The notes below the pieces were generated by a model, which searched no databases, was not told where the DNA came from, and saw nothing but the letters and a program-made list of their open reading frames with translations. DNA of 59,945 nt, taken from assembly GCA_001929475.1 (NCBI GenBank), contig LXFE01000239.1, positions 1 through 59,945 of the forward strand, written 5' to 3'. Every line of letters starts with the position of its first letter. Position 1 is the first letter of the stretch. This document shows positions 36,433-46,256 of this stretch, piece after piece. The DNA comes from Neolecta irregularis DAH-3. Lineage: Eukaryota; Ascomycota; Neolectomycetes; Neolectales; Neolectaceae. The position numbers and the translations under genes are program-made.

Positions 36433-37396
36433 CTAGTCACTTGCGTTCATCAAGGCTGTTTTTTCATCCGCAGCTTCCGCAGCTTGGCATTCGGCATTGT
36501 ATGCAGGTGGTTTTCCCTCACCGAGGGATTCTTCGGTATCGAGTTCTTCGTATTGTTGGTCACGACGAGCAAGGAGACCAAACGCCCTAGCAAGGGCGAG
36601 CATGCCAAGCCACCCAATACCGAATCCGATCAAAGGCGCGATAACGAAACAAAAGACGAATCCTCGTACGATCCAGTCGATAGTCTTGCAAGACAAGGAC
36701 ACAAACCGATTAGTAGAAGTAGCGCAAGTAAAGTAGTCGGCATCAGTATATTTTTGTTGTTCGTTGTCCTCGAGCGGTTGGCCCCATGCTGAAAGGGTAG
36801 ACGCGGGAATAACAATGACGCTTTGAACAGACTCGGATGCGATGAGTTCACAGCCTTCGAGTTCGAGGATGTCTGTGACAAGCGTAACCAGCAACGAACC
36901 ATCGTCCGACAGATCAGCGTGGATGTTGACATCCGCCGTAACAAGACCCGTCGGCAGCTCGGCAAGTTCATCGCCGAGCTCCTCCGCAGACACGGCCAAA
37001 GGAACAATCACCGCCAGAGTTTCAATTCTCTGCGGCCCGGCCTTGTAGATATCGAGAACCGCATTGTTCATGCAGAGAGACTTTTTGCTCTCGTCAAGAA
37101 GAAAGTCAAAGATCTGGATGTCAAAAGCGCTCTCGCACGCAGAATACAATAGACGAGCTACGCTCTGCAACCAGCTCTCCATCATCGACAAGGTCGTCGA
37201 TTCTGCATGTTAGACAGATAGAAACAAGAACGCACCTGTTGACGGTTACCTCAATGATCTGCTGCGTTGGATTCAGATCAACGGTATCGACGAACACATC
37301 GACCGACTCTATATCGATGAGTTCTGGCGTCGCTGCTGGGTTTGCTAGTGCTGTAGCTGCATAAAGGGCAAGGCAGAGTAATCGCGAGTGGAGCAT
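36433..37396 (-). CDS. Type I secretory-pathway membrane protein with PPxY tail
   Basis: I do not recognise the family. The product starts with a signal peptide (MLHSRLLCLALYAATALAN). A lumenal acidic domain of about 190 residues follows (ELIDIESVDVFVDTVDLNP, LPTGLVTADVNIHADLSDDG). A membrane helix (WIVRGFVFCFVIAPLIGFGIG) then precedes a cytosolic tail containing KPPAYNAE. PPxY is the ligand of WW domains in Rsp5/Nedd4 ubiquitin ligases, so regulated sorting is likely by inference. Two introns are needed: about 37202-37236, and a 34-nt one near 37108-37141 (gtattctg...catccag). Alternative splicing of the first intron is possible because the downstream frame is open in two registers. Confidence 0.62.
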
Positions 37397-37576
37397 GATG
37401 GAGTTGTGTTATTGGCGGTGTCAGGGCGCAGAGCGGTGGCTTTATAAGCAGGCTGTTTTGCCGGCCCGGGAAAGGCGGCGGTGTCCAGTTGGGCTCACCT
37501 CCAAAAAAACCAGCACCACGCCGCCGTTTGACCATCCAGAAATATTATCCAGTAGGGCGCAATATATCTAGGGCTA

Positions 37577-38110
37577 ATGGTTTGCATATCATGGAATTGC
37601 TGTTAACGCCAGCTTCCGTTCTCGCTGCTTTCAACGGCCCAGGGCCATCCAATGGTGCTGCATTTCGCATTTCCTTCGTCTGATAGCCCAGCTCGTAGAA
37701 CTGAAAAGTGGAGAAACTTACAATGGCCATCTGGTTGCGTGCGACGTCTATATGAATCTGTCTTTGAAAGAGGTCATCCAGACCAACCCCGTATCCAAAA
37801 CAGCCCTCCCCTTCTGACTTAAGGACGGTTCACGGTACTTCAGCCTGAAAGAGTGTTACATCAGGGGCAACAACGTGTGTTTTGTGTATAAACATCACCC
37901 TAATGGGCTAGATCAAGTACATTCGCGTTGCTGATGATGCATATCCCGTCTCTGCAAAAATACTTGTTGACCGCCTAGATCCTGGATCTGGTCAAGGATA
38001 ACCAGGTACAGCACCAGAACCGAGGCGCACGAGGCGGATCCCAGCGCGGTTACCGGGGAAATCGCGGTGTTCGTGGATCCCGCGGCGGCCGTGGACGAGG
38101 ATCATCATGA
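37577..38110 (+). CDS. LSM4: U6 snRNA-associated Sm-like protein Lsm4
   Basis: This subunit of the Lsm2-8 ring binds U6 snRNA and of the Lsm1-7 ring promotes mRNA decapping. Exon 1 is only the ATG (37577-37579). A 33-nt intron (37580-37612) follows, then [14 protein letters not shown] / [40 protein letters not shown] and IKYIRVADD. The C-terminus is the RGG tail usual for Lsm4 ([18 protein letters not shown]). Five introns were found; the last (37939-37978) has a GC donor. The Sm1 and Sm2 boxes are complete. Confidence 0.93.
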
Positions 38111-38135
38111 TCACCACATATCTACCTAAAAGCAA

Positions 38136-38170
38136 CGATTATGGATGGACGAATGGATGGATGGATGGGA
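38136..38170. repeat. (TGGA)n microsatellite upstream of the La gene
   Basis: Degenerate tggatggacgaatggatggatggatggg run of 4-bp units, about 75 bp before the La start codon. It lies in the Lsm4-La intergenic gap. Confidence 0.75.
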
Positions 38171-38245
38171 TATTGGTGGTGTCAGATATATAGATACTCG
38201 AATTTCCCAACCCTTTTTTTCCCAATTTATCCTCCTCCGTCAAAA

Positions 38246-39283
38246 ATGTCACCAGAAATTGCCCAAGTCGTAGATTCAGCAGCAAACGGAGAGAATATTA
38301 CCAAAGATATCCCATCAGACTTTCTAGTGAAAAACGACACAGAAACACCCCTTCTGGAAGAAAAAGTCGATGCCCCCAAACCTTGTCCCGCAAAACAAGA
38401 AAACAAAAGCCTCTTTGATCCTTCCGTGCTCCCTCAGAGTTCAGATCCACATGAAATACTAGCTCAAGTCGAATTTTACTTCTCAGATTCCAATTTGCCA
38501 AACGACAAATTTCTTTGGAGTCTTACCCAGGAAAACGATGGTTGGGTTCCTATTGCAACTATAGCCAGTTTTAAGCGAATGCGAAGGTTTCAACCGGTCG
38601 ATGCAATCTCAGAAGCGTTAAGACAGAGTCTGAATCTCCTAGAGGTCAATCAAGATGGCACCAAAGTTCGACGAAAAACACCTCTCGTAAAACAAGCCGG
38701 AAGCGCAGCCTTTGATCGAAGTATCTATGTAGTATGCACCTCCAATAATAACATGCAAACCTGACTTTTCAGAAAGGATTCGGCGAGGAAACAACTACGA
38801 TGCAAATCGATCTTGAAATTTTCTTCAAAGAGCTAGGGCCTGTCAACCAAATTCGAATGCGACGAGACGATGATAAAAAGTTCAAAGGCTCGATTTTTGT
38901 TGAATTTGGAGATATTGAAACTGCAAAGAAGGTTTTGGCAATGGAAGATAAACCCAAATGGAATGATTGCGAACTAGTTTTTATGAGCAAGAATGTTTTA
39001 AAATGCCTACGTGAACTAACTATTTAGAAAGGCGTATGTCGATATGAAGTCAGCTGAATACGGAGGCAAATTTCCCGAACGAAAAAAGAAATTCAATGCG
39101 TTTAAGGAAATGAACAAGTCAAACGGTAAACGACGCAATCATCAAGAAAAAAAAGACGACGAAGCTCAAGTTAAGGGTGAAGATGGCGAGACTAAAAAGC
39201 GAAAACATGAAGATTCTGATGCTCCACGAAAGCGAGGCCGTGGACGCGGACGTGGACGTGGAAAAGGAAGAAATAACGAGTAA
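38246..39283 (+). CDS. La protein (Lhp1/SSB), RNA chaperone
   Basis: This protein binds UUU-OH ends of RNA polymerase III transcripts in the nucleus. The La motif reads [40 protein letters not shown] and AISEALRQS. An RRM follows ([39 protein letters not shown]). The tail is basic and ends in [15 protein letters not shown] first intron (about 38727-38772) is canonical. A second, 38991-39027, must be removed to keep KAYVDMK in frame, but its donor reads GA (gaatgt) instead of GT (see findings). Confidence 0.92.
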
Positions 39284-39385
39284 AAGAGTACAATTGTATG
39301 ATATTTCGTCTGTATTGATAGAACCCTGCGTATGTTTAACGTGATGGAGGTTTTATCTTCAACCAAGACTTCGCCATAAATCTTG

Positions 39386-40200
39386 ATGAGTGCTACCTTG
39401 TACAATCAAGCTTTGAAACAACGAAATGCCCTAAGAAAAGATCTGGACCAGCTTTCAGAAGCACTGTCTTCGTCGCATTCAATTCCGCAATCAAAAACCG
39501 CGCTGCAGGGTCAGGTTCATGCTTCTCTGGCTTCGTTTGTGAGAATTTTGGAAGATTATGAAGCGATGGCAAAACGAGAGATTATCCCTGTCAAACGAGA
39601 AGCAGCTTTAGTGTAAGTTTGAAGTGTTTATTGTCTACTGATAAGATATCAGGAAACTAAAGGACTTTCGAAAGGATCTCACAGAAATACGCACACAACT
39701 AGACAACATTAAAAAACAGAGCGAGGACTCTGTTCGTCTATACTCTAATCTTTCATATGCTTATTAAAAGGAATTAAATTCTCACAGATCAGAATTATTC
39801 GGAAGGCGGGCGTTTTCGAATAGTACCCCTGAGAACCCTTACGCACATACCAGAACACCCGTCCGTACATCAACAAGCAGAGAAGACGCTGAATTTCGGG
39901 AAAGTGATTTCCTAGGGAAAACAGACTCTCAACTCGACGATTTTATCTCTCATGGTAAAGCTGTTTTGGATAACTTGCTCGAACAAAAGGCGTTTGTTAA
40001 AGTATACATCATTTCGATAGTGCTATGTTAACTTGTAGAATACGCAACGTAGAGTATTTGATGTTGCGAATACGTTGGGATTGTCGAGAGATACAATACG
40101 GTTTGTTGAGCGACGTACGACACAAGATAAATGGATATTCTGGGGCGGAGCAATCTTTACGCTTGTTTGTTTCATATATATACTCAAATGGTTCAGGTAA
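39386..40200 (+). CDS. BOS1: Bos1-type Golgi SNARE (GOSR2/membrin)
   Basis: This is a v-SNARE of ER-to-Golgi transport. It starts LYNQALKQRNALRKDLDQL, a membrin-like N-terminal helix. The SNARE helix reads QLDDFISHGKAVLDNLLEQK and RRVFDVANTLGLSRDTIRF. A tail anchor, DKWIFWGGAIFTLVCFIYIL, ends KWFR. Order, length (about 235 residues) and the LGLSR-TI/DKWIFW pairing fit yeast Bos1. Three introns were placed, about 39614-39653, 39733-39771 and 39999-40036. Confidence 0.9.
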
Positions 40201-40274
40201 ATCAAATTGGGTCTTATAGGTAGTATTACAACCTCCTTCATCATCAAAGTTTTAGCGCCATTTCAATCACGTTA

Positions 40275-40887
40275 CTACTTACAATTCCGGCTATATCGAT
40301 AGTGGTCAACAAGTCTAAAAGATGAGAAATTGAAAGGAGGGAATGGTATACATTTTCACACCGGGGAGAGCAGATAGGCCTGCAAAAATGGCAAATCCGC
40401 CACCGATGAACTAGTCATGGTTAGAATTTAATTTAATTTTTGCACAAATACCTGCCAAGTGAAAGCGCGACCTGCTCGGAACCTTTGGATACCCTTAACA
40501 CCAATAATGATAATTCCAATAACTACAGGTAGACTCGATAGCATTGTTGAGTTGATTTTTGCAACGTGTTTGCAATGTCTCTTCTTGGCCTTTGCGTCTC
40601 CTTCAGCTTGCTCGGCTTCTTCGTTGATCGTAAATTGTAGAGTTTGCGTCTCAGCTTGGTTTTCTCGAAAGTCTGAGGGGACAACATGAATATGGCCCCC
40701 TTCTCCGGGCTCGACATTAATCATCGATTCGGTTTCCGGGACAGAAGAAGAAAATTCCGATGGTGCGGATGGAACAGGTCCGGCACTCGCCTCTTTAGCA
40801 GACTGGTGGGCATCCATTGCAGCGACTACGAGCGTAAGAACCATTTGAAAAGGCAAATTTTTAAATACCTTGAGCGTAAGTAGCCAT
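40275..40887 (-). CDS. Small hypothetical membrane protein
   Basis: I do not recognise the family. The start MATYAQ is joined by a 44-nt intron to VAAMDAHQSAKEAS and an acidic, disordered region (VEPGEGGHIHVVPSDFR). A Lys-rich stretch follows (AKAKKRHCKHVAKIN), then two hydrophobic segments (MLSSLPVVIGIIIIGVKGIQ and FIGGGFAIFAGLSALPG). The last intron (about 40314-40350) gives the end YRYSRNCK. A tail-proximal double-pass organelle protein is the best description. The gene faces the 3' end of BOS1. Confidence 0.5.
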
Positions 40888-42014
40888 GATGACGGTATTT
40901 GAAAAATGGCTAAATGTGTGGTTAGGTTTTGATATTTTCGAGCAACATCAACATACCTGTTGACCCTAAACGGCTTTGCGCCTTGGAAAATATATCGATC
41001 GCATCAGGAGACGAATTTATCCCGCTCTCGAATTATACGCATCGGAGGTTAACTGCAAAGAGTATATTTCAGACATGGATTATACACAACCAAAATAAAA
41101 GCAAGACCCTGACTTTTCGTAATCTTTCTACGATTCATCCAAATAGAATGGGACTAGAGATTCATTACTTTAGGTAATCATGGGATCAGCAATGAAACAA
41201 ATATCCGGGATTGCAGATGGAATGGTATTGGAGTCGCACAACTATTCAAAATTGATAAGTTTCTGCTTCACTTAAATGATAGTGTAAGAAATGGATATTG
41301 AGAACGCTAGCCCTTGTGGCCGCTAGCACACTACTTAGCATCCTCACTTCCATGATTGTCATTTCCAATATCCGGCGTTGAACATGTGAGAAATAAAGCT
41401 AAGAAAAAGTTTACAAGAGCAGAATGATATTAGACTATGCTGAGTTGTCAGACTGATTCCAAAGACGAGGGTTCGGAGGGACTCGTATCTCTTTTATTGA
41501 TTTTGTGAAATTCTGACTAACCAGCTCCATCCTATTTGCGGAGGGCCAAAGAAAGAACACCAGCTCTATGCCATCTACAGAAGACCAAAGAAAGAACTAG
41601 AAATATATTTACAATATATCAGCTTGACGACATTGTGCATAACGTGTCAGTACTAGCTTGGGTCACATTATTCTCAAGTACCATTCACGGAATTGAAAGT
41701 TATTCCTAGGAAAGACTCTAATCGCGTCTCGAGGAAAATTGTTTTCAAATAACACAATCTTTCATAACCATAATCCTCTTTGTGATTGGATAAAAACAGG
41801 TCCTAGGTCATGGTATATATGTTGTGAATCGTATAATTGCTCTGTATTATCTAGATAGGATAAATATTCAATGCTGCCTGAACCAACAGTAAAAAGGGGT
41901 TAACCCTGGAATGAATTTCGCGGTAAGAGGTAAAACCCTGGGTACTATACTCTCTGTATTCCATGCATTGCTTTTTGCGCAAACCTTCGACGAAATTGAT
42001 CGCGAAACTGCCAA
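40888..42014. other. Intergenic region, no gene seen
   Basis: About 1.1 kb, AT-rich, without a supported gene. An open frame at 40929-41177 has no motif and no convincing splice partner. An imperfect direct repeat (gaccaaagaaagaac / ggccaaagaaagaac) occurs near 41548 and 41585. A GCTAGC pair (41308, 41321) forms a short dyad. I see no RNA gene. Confidence 0.5.
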
Positions 42015-43273
42015 TTAGCAATCTCGAGTGACTGGTCGCACCTTTCTCTTATACCACGCGCCAACAAGGATTATTGCTGTAAAGGCAAACCAGTATGCAT
42101 TGAAGAGATAAAAGCTAATGGGAACAATTCCAAACGTCCTTCCGGGGAGAACAAATTTTGCCGGAGATGGGGAGGCTACCACTGCCAAATTTTCATGAGC
42201 TGGAATGAAGATAGGAAGAGTCTCATTTTTTGGGCACGGTGGAGTCTTGGCTGCAGCAGGAGGATCCGTTGCTTTAGGTGTAGCAATGGCAGTTTTTATT
42301 GTTTGCTGAATGACAGGAATCCGAGTCTTCGCTGCAGTAGTAGGAGAATTCGCTAATTCGGGTGTAGCAAAGGCAGTTTTGTTCGTCTGTTTAATATCAG
42401 GAGTCTTGGGGGTTTTGGCTGCAACAGGAGGACTGGTTGATTTGGGGGTAGCAATAGCAGTCTTTTTATTTGTATCCTGAATTACAGGGGTATTGGGAAT
42501 CTTTGCTGCAAGAGGGGCATTCGTTGATTTGGGTGTGGCAATGACAGATTTGTTTGTTCGTTCATGAGCCGCGTTGAAAGAAGGATCTCGACTTGTTTGC
42601 GCAGCAGTTGGATTCGAAAAAACACCTGCAATGAATTGGATTGTCGAAGAATTAAGATCAAACGAGGTTTGTTTTTGATTCAGGTCCACAATTATACTGA
42701 GGCGTGGTGTCACAAGGTGCTGGTTGTCTATTGATAGGCTAACAATATCAATATTAATTAAGCCGAGGTGTTATACCTTGTCTCATCATTATTAACGAGG
42801 GCCTCAAATGTGTAAATTTGTATCAATTTAAAATCGAGCTTCTGCGTGACGGTCAAAAGCTGTCTTTTTCTCAGGAAAGCTAGGTTCCTCTTCGTTATTG
42901 ATGTGTTTATACCAGATTCAGTCAGAGTGGAATGATCAAATTGGATTGATAACCATTTCTGGCGGCCTTCGACATCTACACCGATAAATTCCCGAGCCTG
43001 GTATAATCGAAGTTCTGCTGTAAACCTACCACTGTAGAGATTCATCGAAATTACGTTGTAACACGCCAGGATCCCGACAGGATTATGCGGTATAGATGTC
43101 ATTGCGGATAAGCAGGCAGCATCGGTCTGCTTCTCCCAATATTCTGGTGTTTGAGGGCTACCTAGCTGTTGATTTACCGGAAGTGGTGAAATGGGTTGGA
43201 TCCATAAAGATAGAGAGGAAAAGAACAGGGTAAAGAAAACAGGGGCCGATAAAAACCGAGGCATGGCCAGCAT
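42015..43273 (-). CDS. Hypothetical secreted/membrane protein with 28-residue repeats
   Basis: An N-terminal hydrophobic stretch (FLSAPVFFTLFFSSLSLWIQ) suits a signal anchor. It is followed by an ordered domain (EYWEKQTDAACLSAMTSIPH, GILACYNVISMNLYSGRFTA, ELRLYQAREFIGV, WLSIQFDHSTL), which resembles an uncharacterised fungal surface-protein family as I recall it (ACYN...ELRLY). One intron (about 42739-42776) leads to a linker of about four repeats of the type TPxIQxTxKTAIATPKxTxPPxAAK. A C-terminal membrane helix, FGIVPISFYLFNAYWFAFTA, and a basic tail (YKRKVRPVTRDC) close it. The open frame continues upstream to 43459, so the start at 43273 is a choice and the gene may be longer. Confidence 0.5.
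42210..42570. repeat. 84-87-bp in-frame tandem repeat
   Basis: Four diverged units encoding about 28 residues each, with the recurring core TAIATPK and PPxAAKTP. They sit in the stalk of the hypothetical membrane protein, just before its C-terminal helix. Confidence 0.75.
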
Positions 43274-43459
43274 GTAATTAGGAAACAACGATAAGAATGA
43301 ATAAAAAGACAGACGAGGACAGAGTAGTAGTGGAGATGACATAAAACACGCCAAGAGGAGGACCGCAGGTTCAGTATCAGACATATCTTTGACACCGTTG
43401 CATGTTTCTACGCCAGGAAAATAGGATAGCATACACAGAGCTGTTTCATTGAATCGCAA

Positions 43460-44226
43460 CTATACAAGGGACTCAGTCGTGTACATAGACTCTCGAGAAT
43501 AGCCGGAGTAGATAACTGCATCACTGGCGTCGAATGTTCTAGAGGTTACTAACCAAATATTGGGCATGAATTCAGTTTGACTGGGTTTAGCTCGTGAACA
43601 AAGAAAATTTCACCAACCATCACGCCCCCAATAGGATCGACGTCTCTCTTTGTTGGGCGGACATAGAAGACAAAGATAGAATTCTTGGGTAGTCGGCGGA
43701 GAAGACCAAAGCGAAAGAATAAGTAGGGATTAAATGCCTGAAAAGGCATACGCTGCGGCCCTTTTCTCATGCAGACTAGACCCAGATCGGATTAAGATCT
43801 CTTTTTGTAGCATCGACTGGTGGTTTCAGCTTGTGTTTGGGAATGATCGCCGGGCCTGGGTCCATCACAGACCAGCTGGTATATTGTGGTTACGAGAACA
43901 GATTATACCTGTGTCTATGCTGCACAAACCACCAGGAATGCTCTTGCTCCGCCCATCGATTCCCGCAGACCAACGCTGCATTTCCGTGAGACACCATGCT
44001 TTGACTGGAAATTCCAGCGGTGAATGGGATGTCTGTGAGTGTCCAATACTTGTCAACTAAAACGACTGGAATATCACAAAGAAGGACGTTGCTTTCAGCC
44101 TGCCCCTGCCGATGTTTTGAGTGAGCAGTGGCAGCTCCCGATGTATATCTGCCCGTAACCGCTGCTCTCCTCTCCGCTACGTCAACGACCCAGTTTCCAT
44201 CCCCGCCGCCATAATTCGGCTACACG
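43460..44226 (-). CDS. Possible multi-exon hypothetical gene or 5' part of the neighbour
   Basis: Coding-like pieces on the minus strand can be joined. One open exon (about 43911-44030) reads NVLLCDIPVVLVDKYWTLTD ... SWWFVQHRH. A 32-nt intron (about 43878-43910) leads to SWSVMDPGPAIIPKHKLKPP. A 29-nt intron then leads to FQAFNPYLFFRFGLLRRLPK and SIFVFYVRPTKRDVDPIGG. A final piece near 43490-43540 reads TFDASDAVIYSGYSRESMY. I do not recognise the family and found no convincing start codon. It may instead be the 5' half of the repeat-bearing membrane protein gene. Confidence 0.3.
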
Positions 44227-44251
44227 CACAAAACGGCTGTAGTATTGCAAG

Positions 44252-45148
44252 ATGAGTCCGCGCCCGTCGTCTGCTGCGACATCCATTCACTACACCTCCA
44301 ATTCACCCATGGCAGGACAATCCCACTCCTTTGCAAACTCGCCCCCCCGCGCTCTCTTCGCGTTCGAGAAAGAAAACATGCCCTCATACGGACTCGGTCT
44401 TTCCAAAAGCTCAGGCTTATCCATGCATACATCCCATCCGCGGCCTGGCGACGACAGCTACTATCCGGTGTCTACTCCTCCAACATTGTCCTACGCACCC
44501 TCCCCGACATCCACAAGCACAATCCGCACCGCGCCAGTCGTGCCTTCGTCCTACTGTCTCCCCCAGCAAATACAAAAATCGGCCCCATATTCAGACATCT
44601 CCTTTTCTGAACAGCTCATTAACCTGCTTACCCCGGAATGCCAGGTCATAGATATGTTCTATGCGCTACCTGAATGGCCCGTCACACAGGAAATATCGAT
44701 TCCTATGTCTTATATACGCGCGCAGATCCCCAATCTCGGCCCTCATATGTACATGGACCACGCTTCTGCTTCCCATTACATCAAGGTTTCAAATGTGTGT
44801 ACGCCTCATTTCGACAGGCTTCTATATCCTGTTCATGATGTCGTGCTACTTGCGCAATGCGCAAGGTTACCCTTTGTGGCAATACCGCACAATCAGAAGG
44901 GCTCAAAATCAACTCTGGTCATCTCGAATTTGCCGCACCTTTCCTCTTTCAGCCATCTGCTGAGATGGTTGTATACGAACGACGAGCATGATCTTTACAA
45001 TGATTTGGCCGAAGCAACTGAAGAGGAAGGAAGCGAGTTTCTGCGAGGATTTGCGGAGAACGTATCGTTTCTGGGAATTGTTAGTTCGGAACTGATTGGG
45101 GTTGTGCGTGCGGTATTAGAGGGAAACGATTCAAGCGATTCTGAATAA
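44252..45148 (+). CDS. Hypothetical intronless protein
   Basis: A single-exon gene of 298 residues. The first 110 are Ser/Pro/Thr-rich and probably disordered (FAFEKENMPSYGLGLSKSSG). The rest is folded: SEQLINLLTPECQVIDMFYA, YLRP-like MSYIRAQIPNLGPHMYMDH, DRLLYPVHDVVLLAQCARLP, LSSFSHLLRWLYTNDEHDLY and ENVSFLGIVSSELIGVVRAV. The last blocks remind me of fungal Clp1 (clampless-1)-type proteins, but I cannot support that firmly. The C-terminus is acidic. GC content is higher in its 5' part than in the neighbours, and the lack of introns is unusual here. Confidence 0.65.
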   Translation: MSPRPSSAATSIHYTSNSPMAGQSHSFANSPPRALFAFEKENMPSYGLGLSKSSGLSMHTSHPRPGDDSYYPVSTPPTLSYAPSPTSTSTIRTAPVVPSSYCLPQQIQKSAPYSDISFSEQLINLLTPECQVIDMFYALPEWPVTQEISIPMSYIRAQIPNLGPHMYMDHASASHYIKVSNVCTPHFDRLLYPVHDVVLLAQCARLPFVAIPHNQKGSKSTLVISNLPHLSSFSHLLRWLYTNDEHDLYNDLAEATEEEGSEFLRGFAENVSFLGIVSSELIGVVRAVLEGNDSSDSE

Positions 45149-46256
45149 ACAAGGGATGCAATGATATGTTTTGTCCATAATCAGTTTGTACATTAGCGTG
45201 ATATTTCTTGGAAGCCGGTGGGTTCGAACGAAGGAGCATTGGAGTTTCTGGTATTGGTGCTGTCCATTTTGTAGACCAAACGTTTGACCCAAAGCTGATA
45301 TCTGTAGCTCTTGCTTCAAAAGATATTCAAAAGTTATGTGCTATCCATTCGAACGGGCTCCTTGCTAAAAAGAAAAAGCGTCGCAAATCGCCTAATTGCT
45401 GTTGCACTTGGTGGCTTGTATTTTCAAAACTAGTCTAATCCGCCCACCACTCGCAACTTTTGTCTCACTTTGAATCACATACAGTGATAATGCAGTGAAA
45501 TCTTTTCTTTTACAATGGAGTTACCGAGTAGTTCTCGACTTGGGTCGAATAACGACAATTGCTCAGTTTTTCGCAAGGCATATTGTCGTTATTCGATCCC
45601 AGTCGAGAACTACTCCTCACCACCTGCTCTCAGGTACCTTAATGTGTTGTCTTTGACAAATTAGCTGAAGCCACAGTAAAATAATATCTCACCAGATTAA
45701 CCGGAATTCTGCTTTTGCAGCGACGGTACATTTTGCGAGACATACCACTTGCCGCTTCCGTCAAACGCCTTCACTATTACACCAATGGCCTCCGACAGGT
45801 CTCACCCAGAACGGGAAGAAGGATTTCTTCTAAAAGCTACCGTTCCTACTTCTGCTTTCATCTCTTGTTTCTGCCCAAACCGTTCTGTCTCTCACCGGTC
45901 TCTGCACTCAAATATTCCATTTCCTTGTCTCGGTTTTCGCGACATAGCTTCTGTAGGTTCGTATATCGTTTTTCATATTGCCTGCTAATGCTACAGCTCA
46001 TCAGTTTTAATAAAAAAGCCAGCCTGGATCTTGCGTGTAATCCCCAAGGTCAACCTCGTCTTCCAATACCTCCTTCATTGGTACGTATTTGACCATAACA
46101 GACACCAGCTTACCTTCTCGGAGCCTAATAACCCGCGTGGTATGTCGGTTTACGAAAATCCTCCCGAGCATTGTATGCAGCTCTACGGAAAACATTTTTT
46201 GCTGACTTGCAGCTTTTGCGCAGCACGGTAATCAAAGTTATAATTTCAGCACTTCC
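45149..46256. other. Long upstream region of the MedA gene
   Basis: About 1.1 kb between the intronless gene and the MedA start. It contains the foldback element at 45526-45615 and several pyrimidine-rich stretches. Open frames (45715-46092, 45749-45988) have no motifs. A TTTCAG acceptor lies 9 bp before the MedA ATG, so a spliced 5' leader is likely. Long leaders with upstream frames are known for fungal developmental regulators. Confidence 0.5.
45526..45615. repeat. Foldback element (34-bp inverted repeat)
   Basis: Left arm gagtagttctcgact...taacgacaat and right arm attgtcgtta...agtcgagaactactc pair over 34 bp with about three mismatches in the middle. The loop is 22 bp (tgctcag...aaggcat). 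As RNA it would form a hairpin of about 90 nt. No clear target duplication flanks it. Confidence 0.85.

Noticed and set aside
40929-41177. Plus-strand 82-residue frame as a gene
   Set aside because: No recognisable domain, no conserved-looking blocks and no intron structure in an intron-rich genome.
45217-45240. ggtgggttcgaacgaagg resembling a tRNA T-loop
   Set aside because: The T-stem does not pair and no acceptor, D or anticodon arms can be folded around it.
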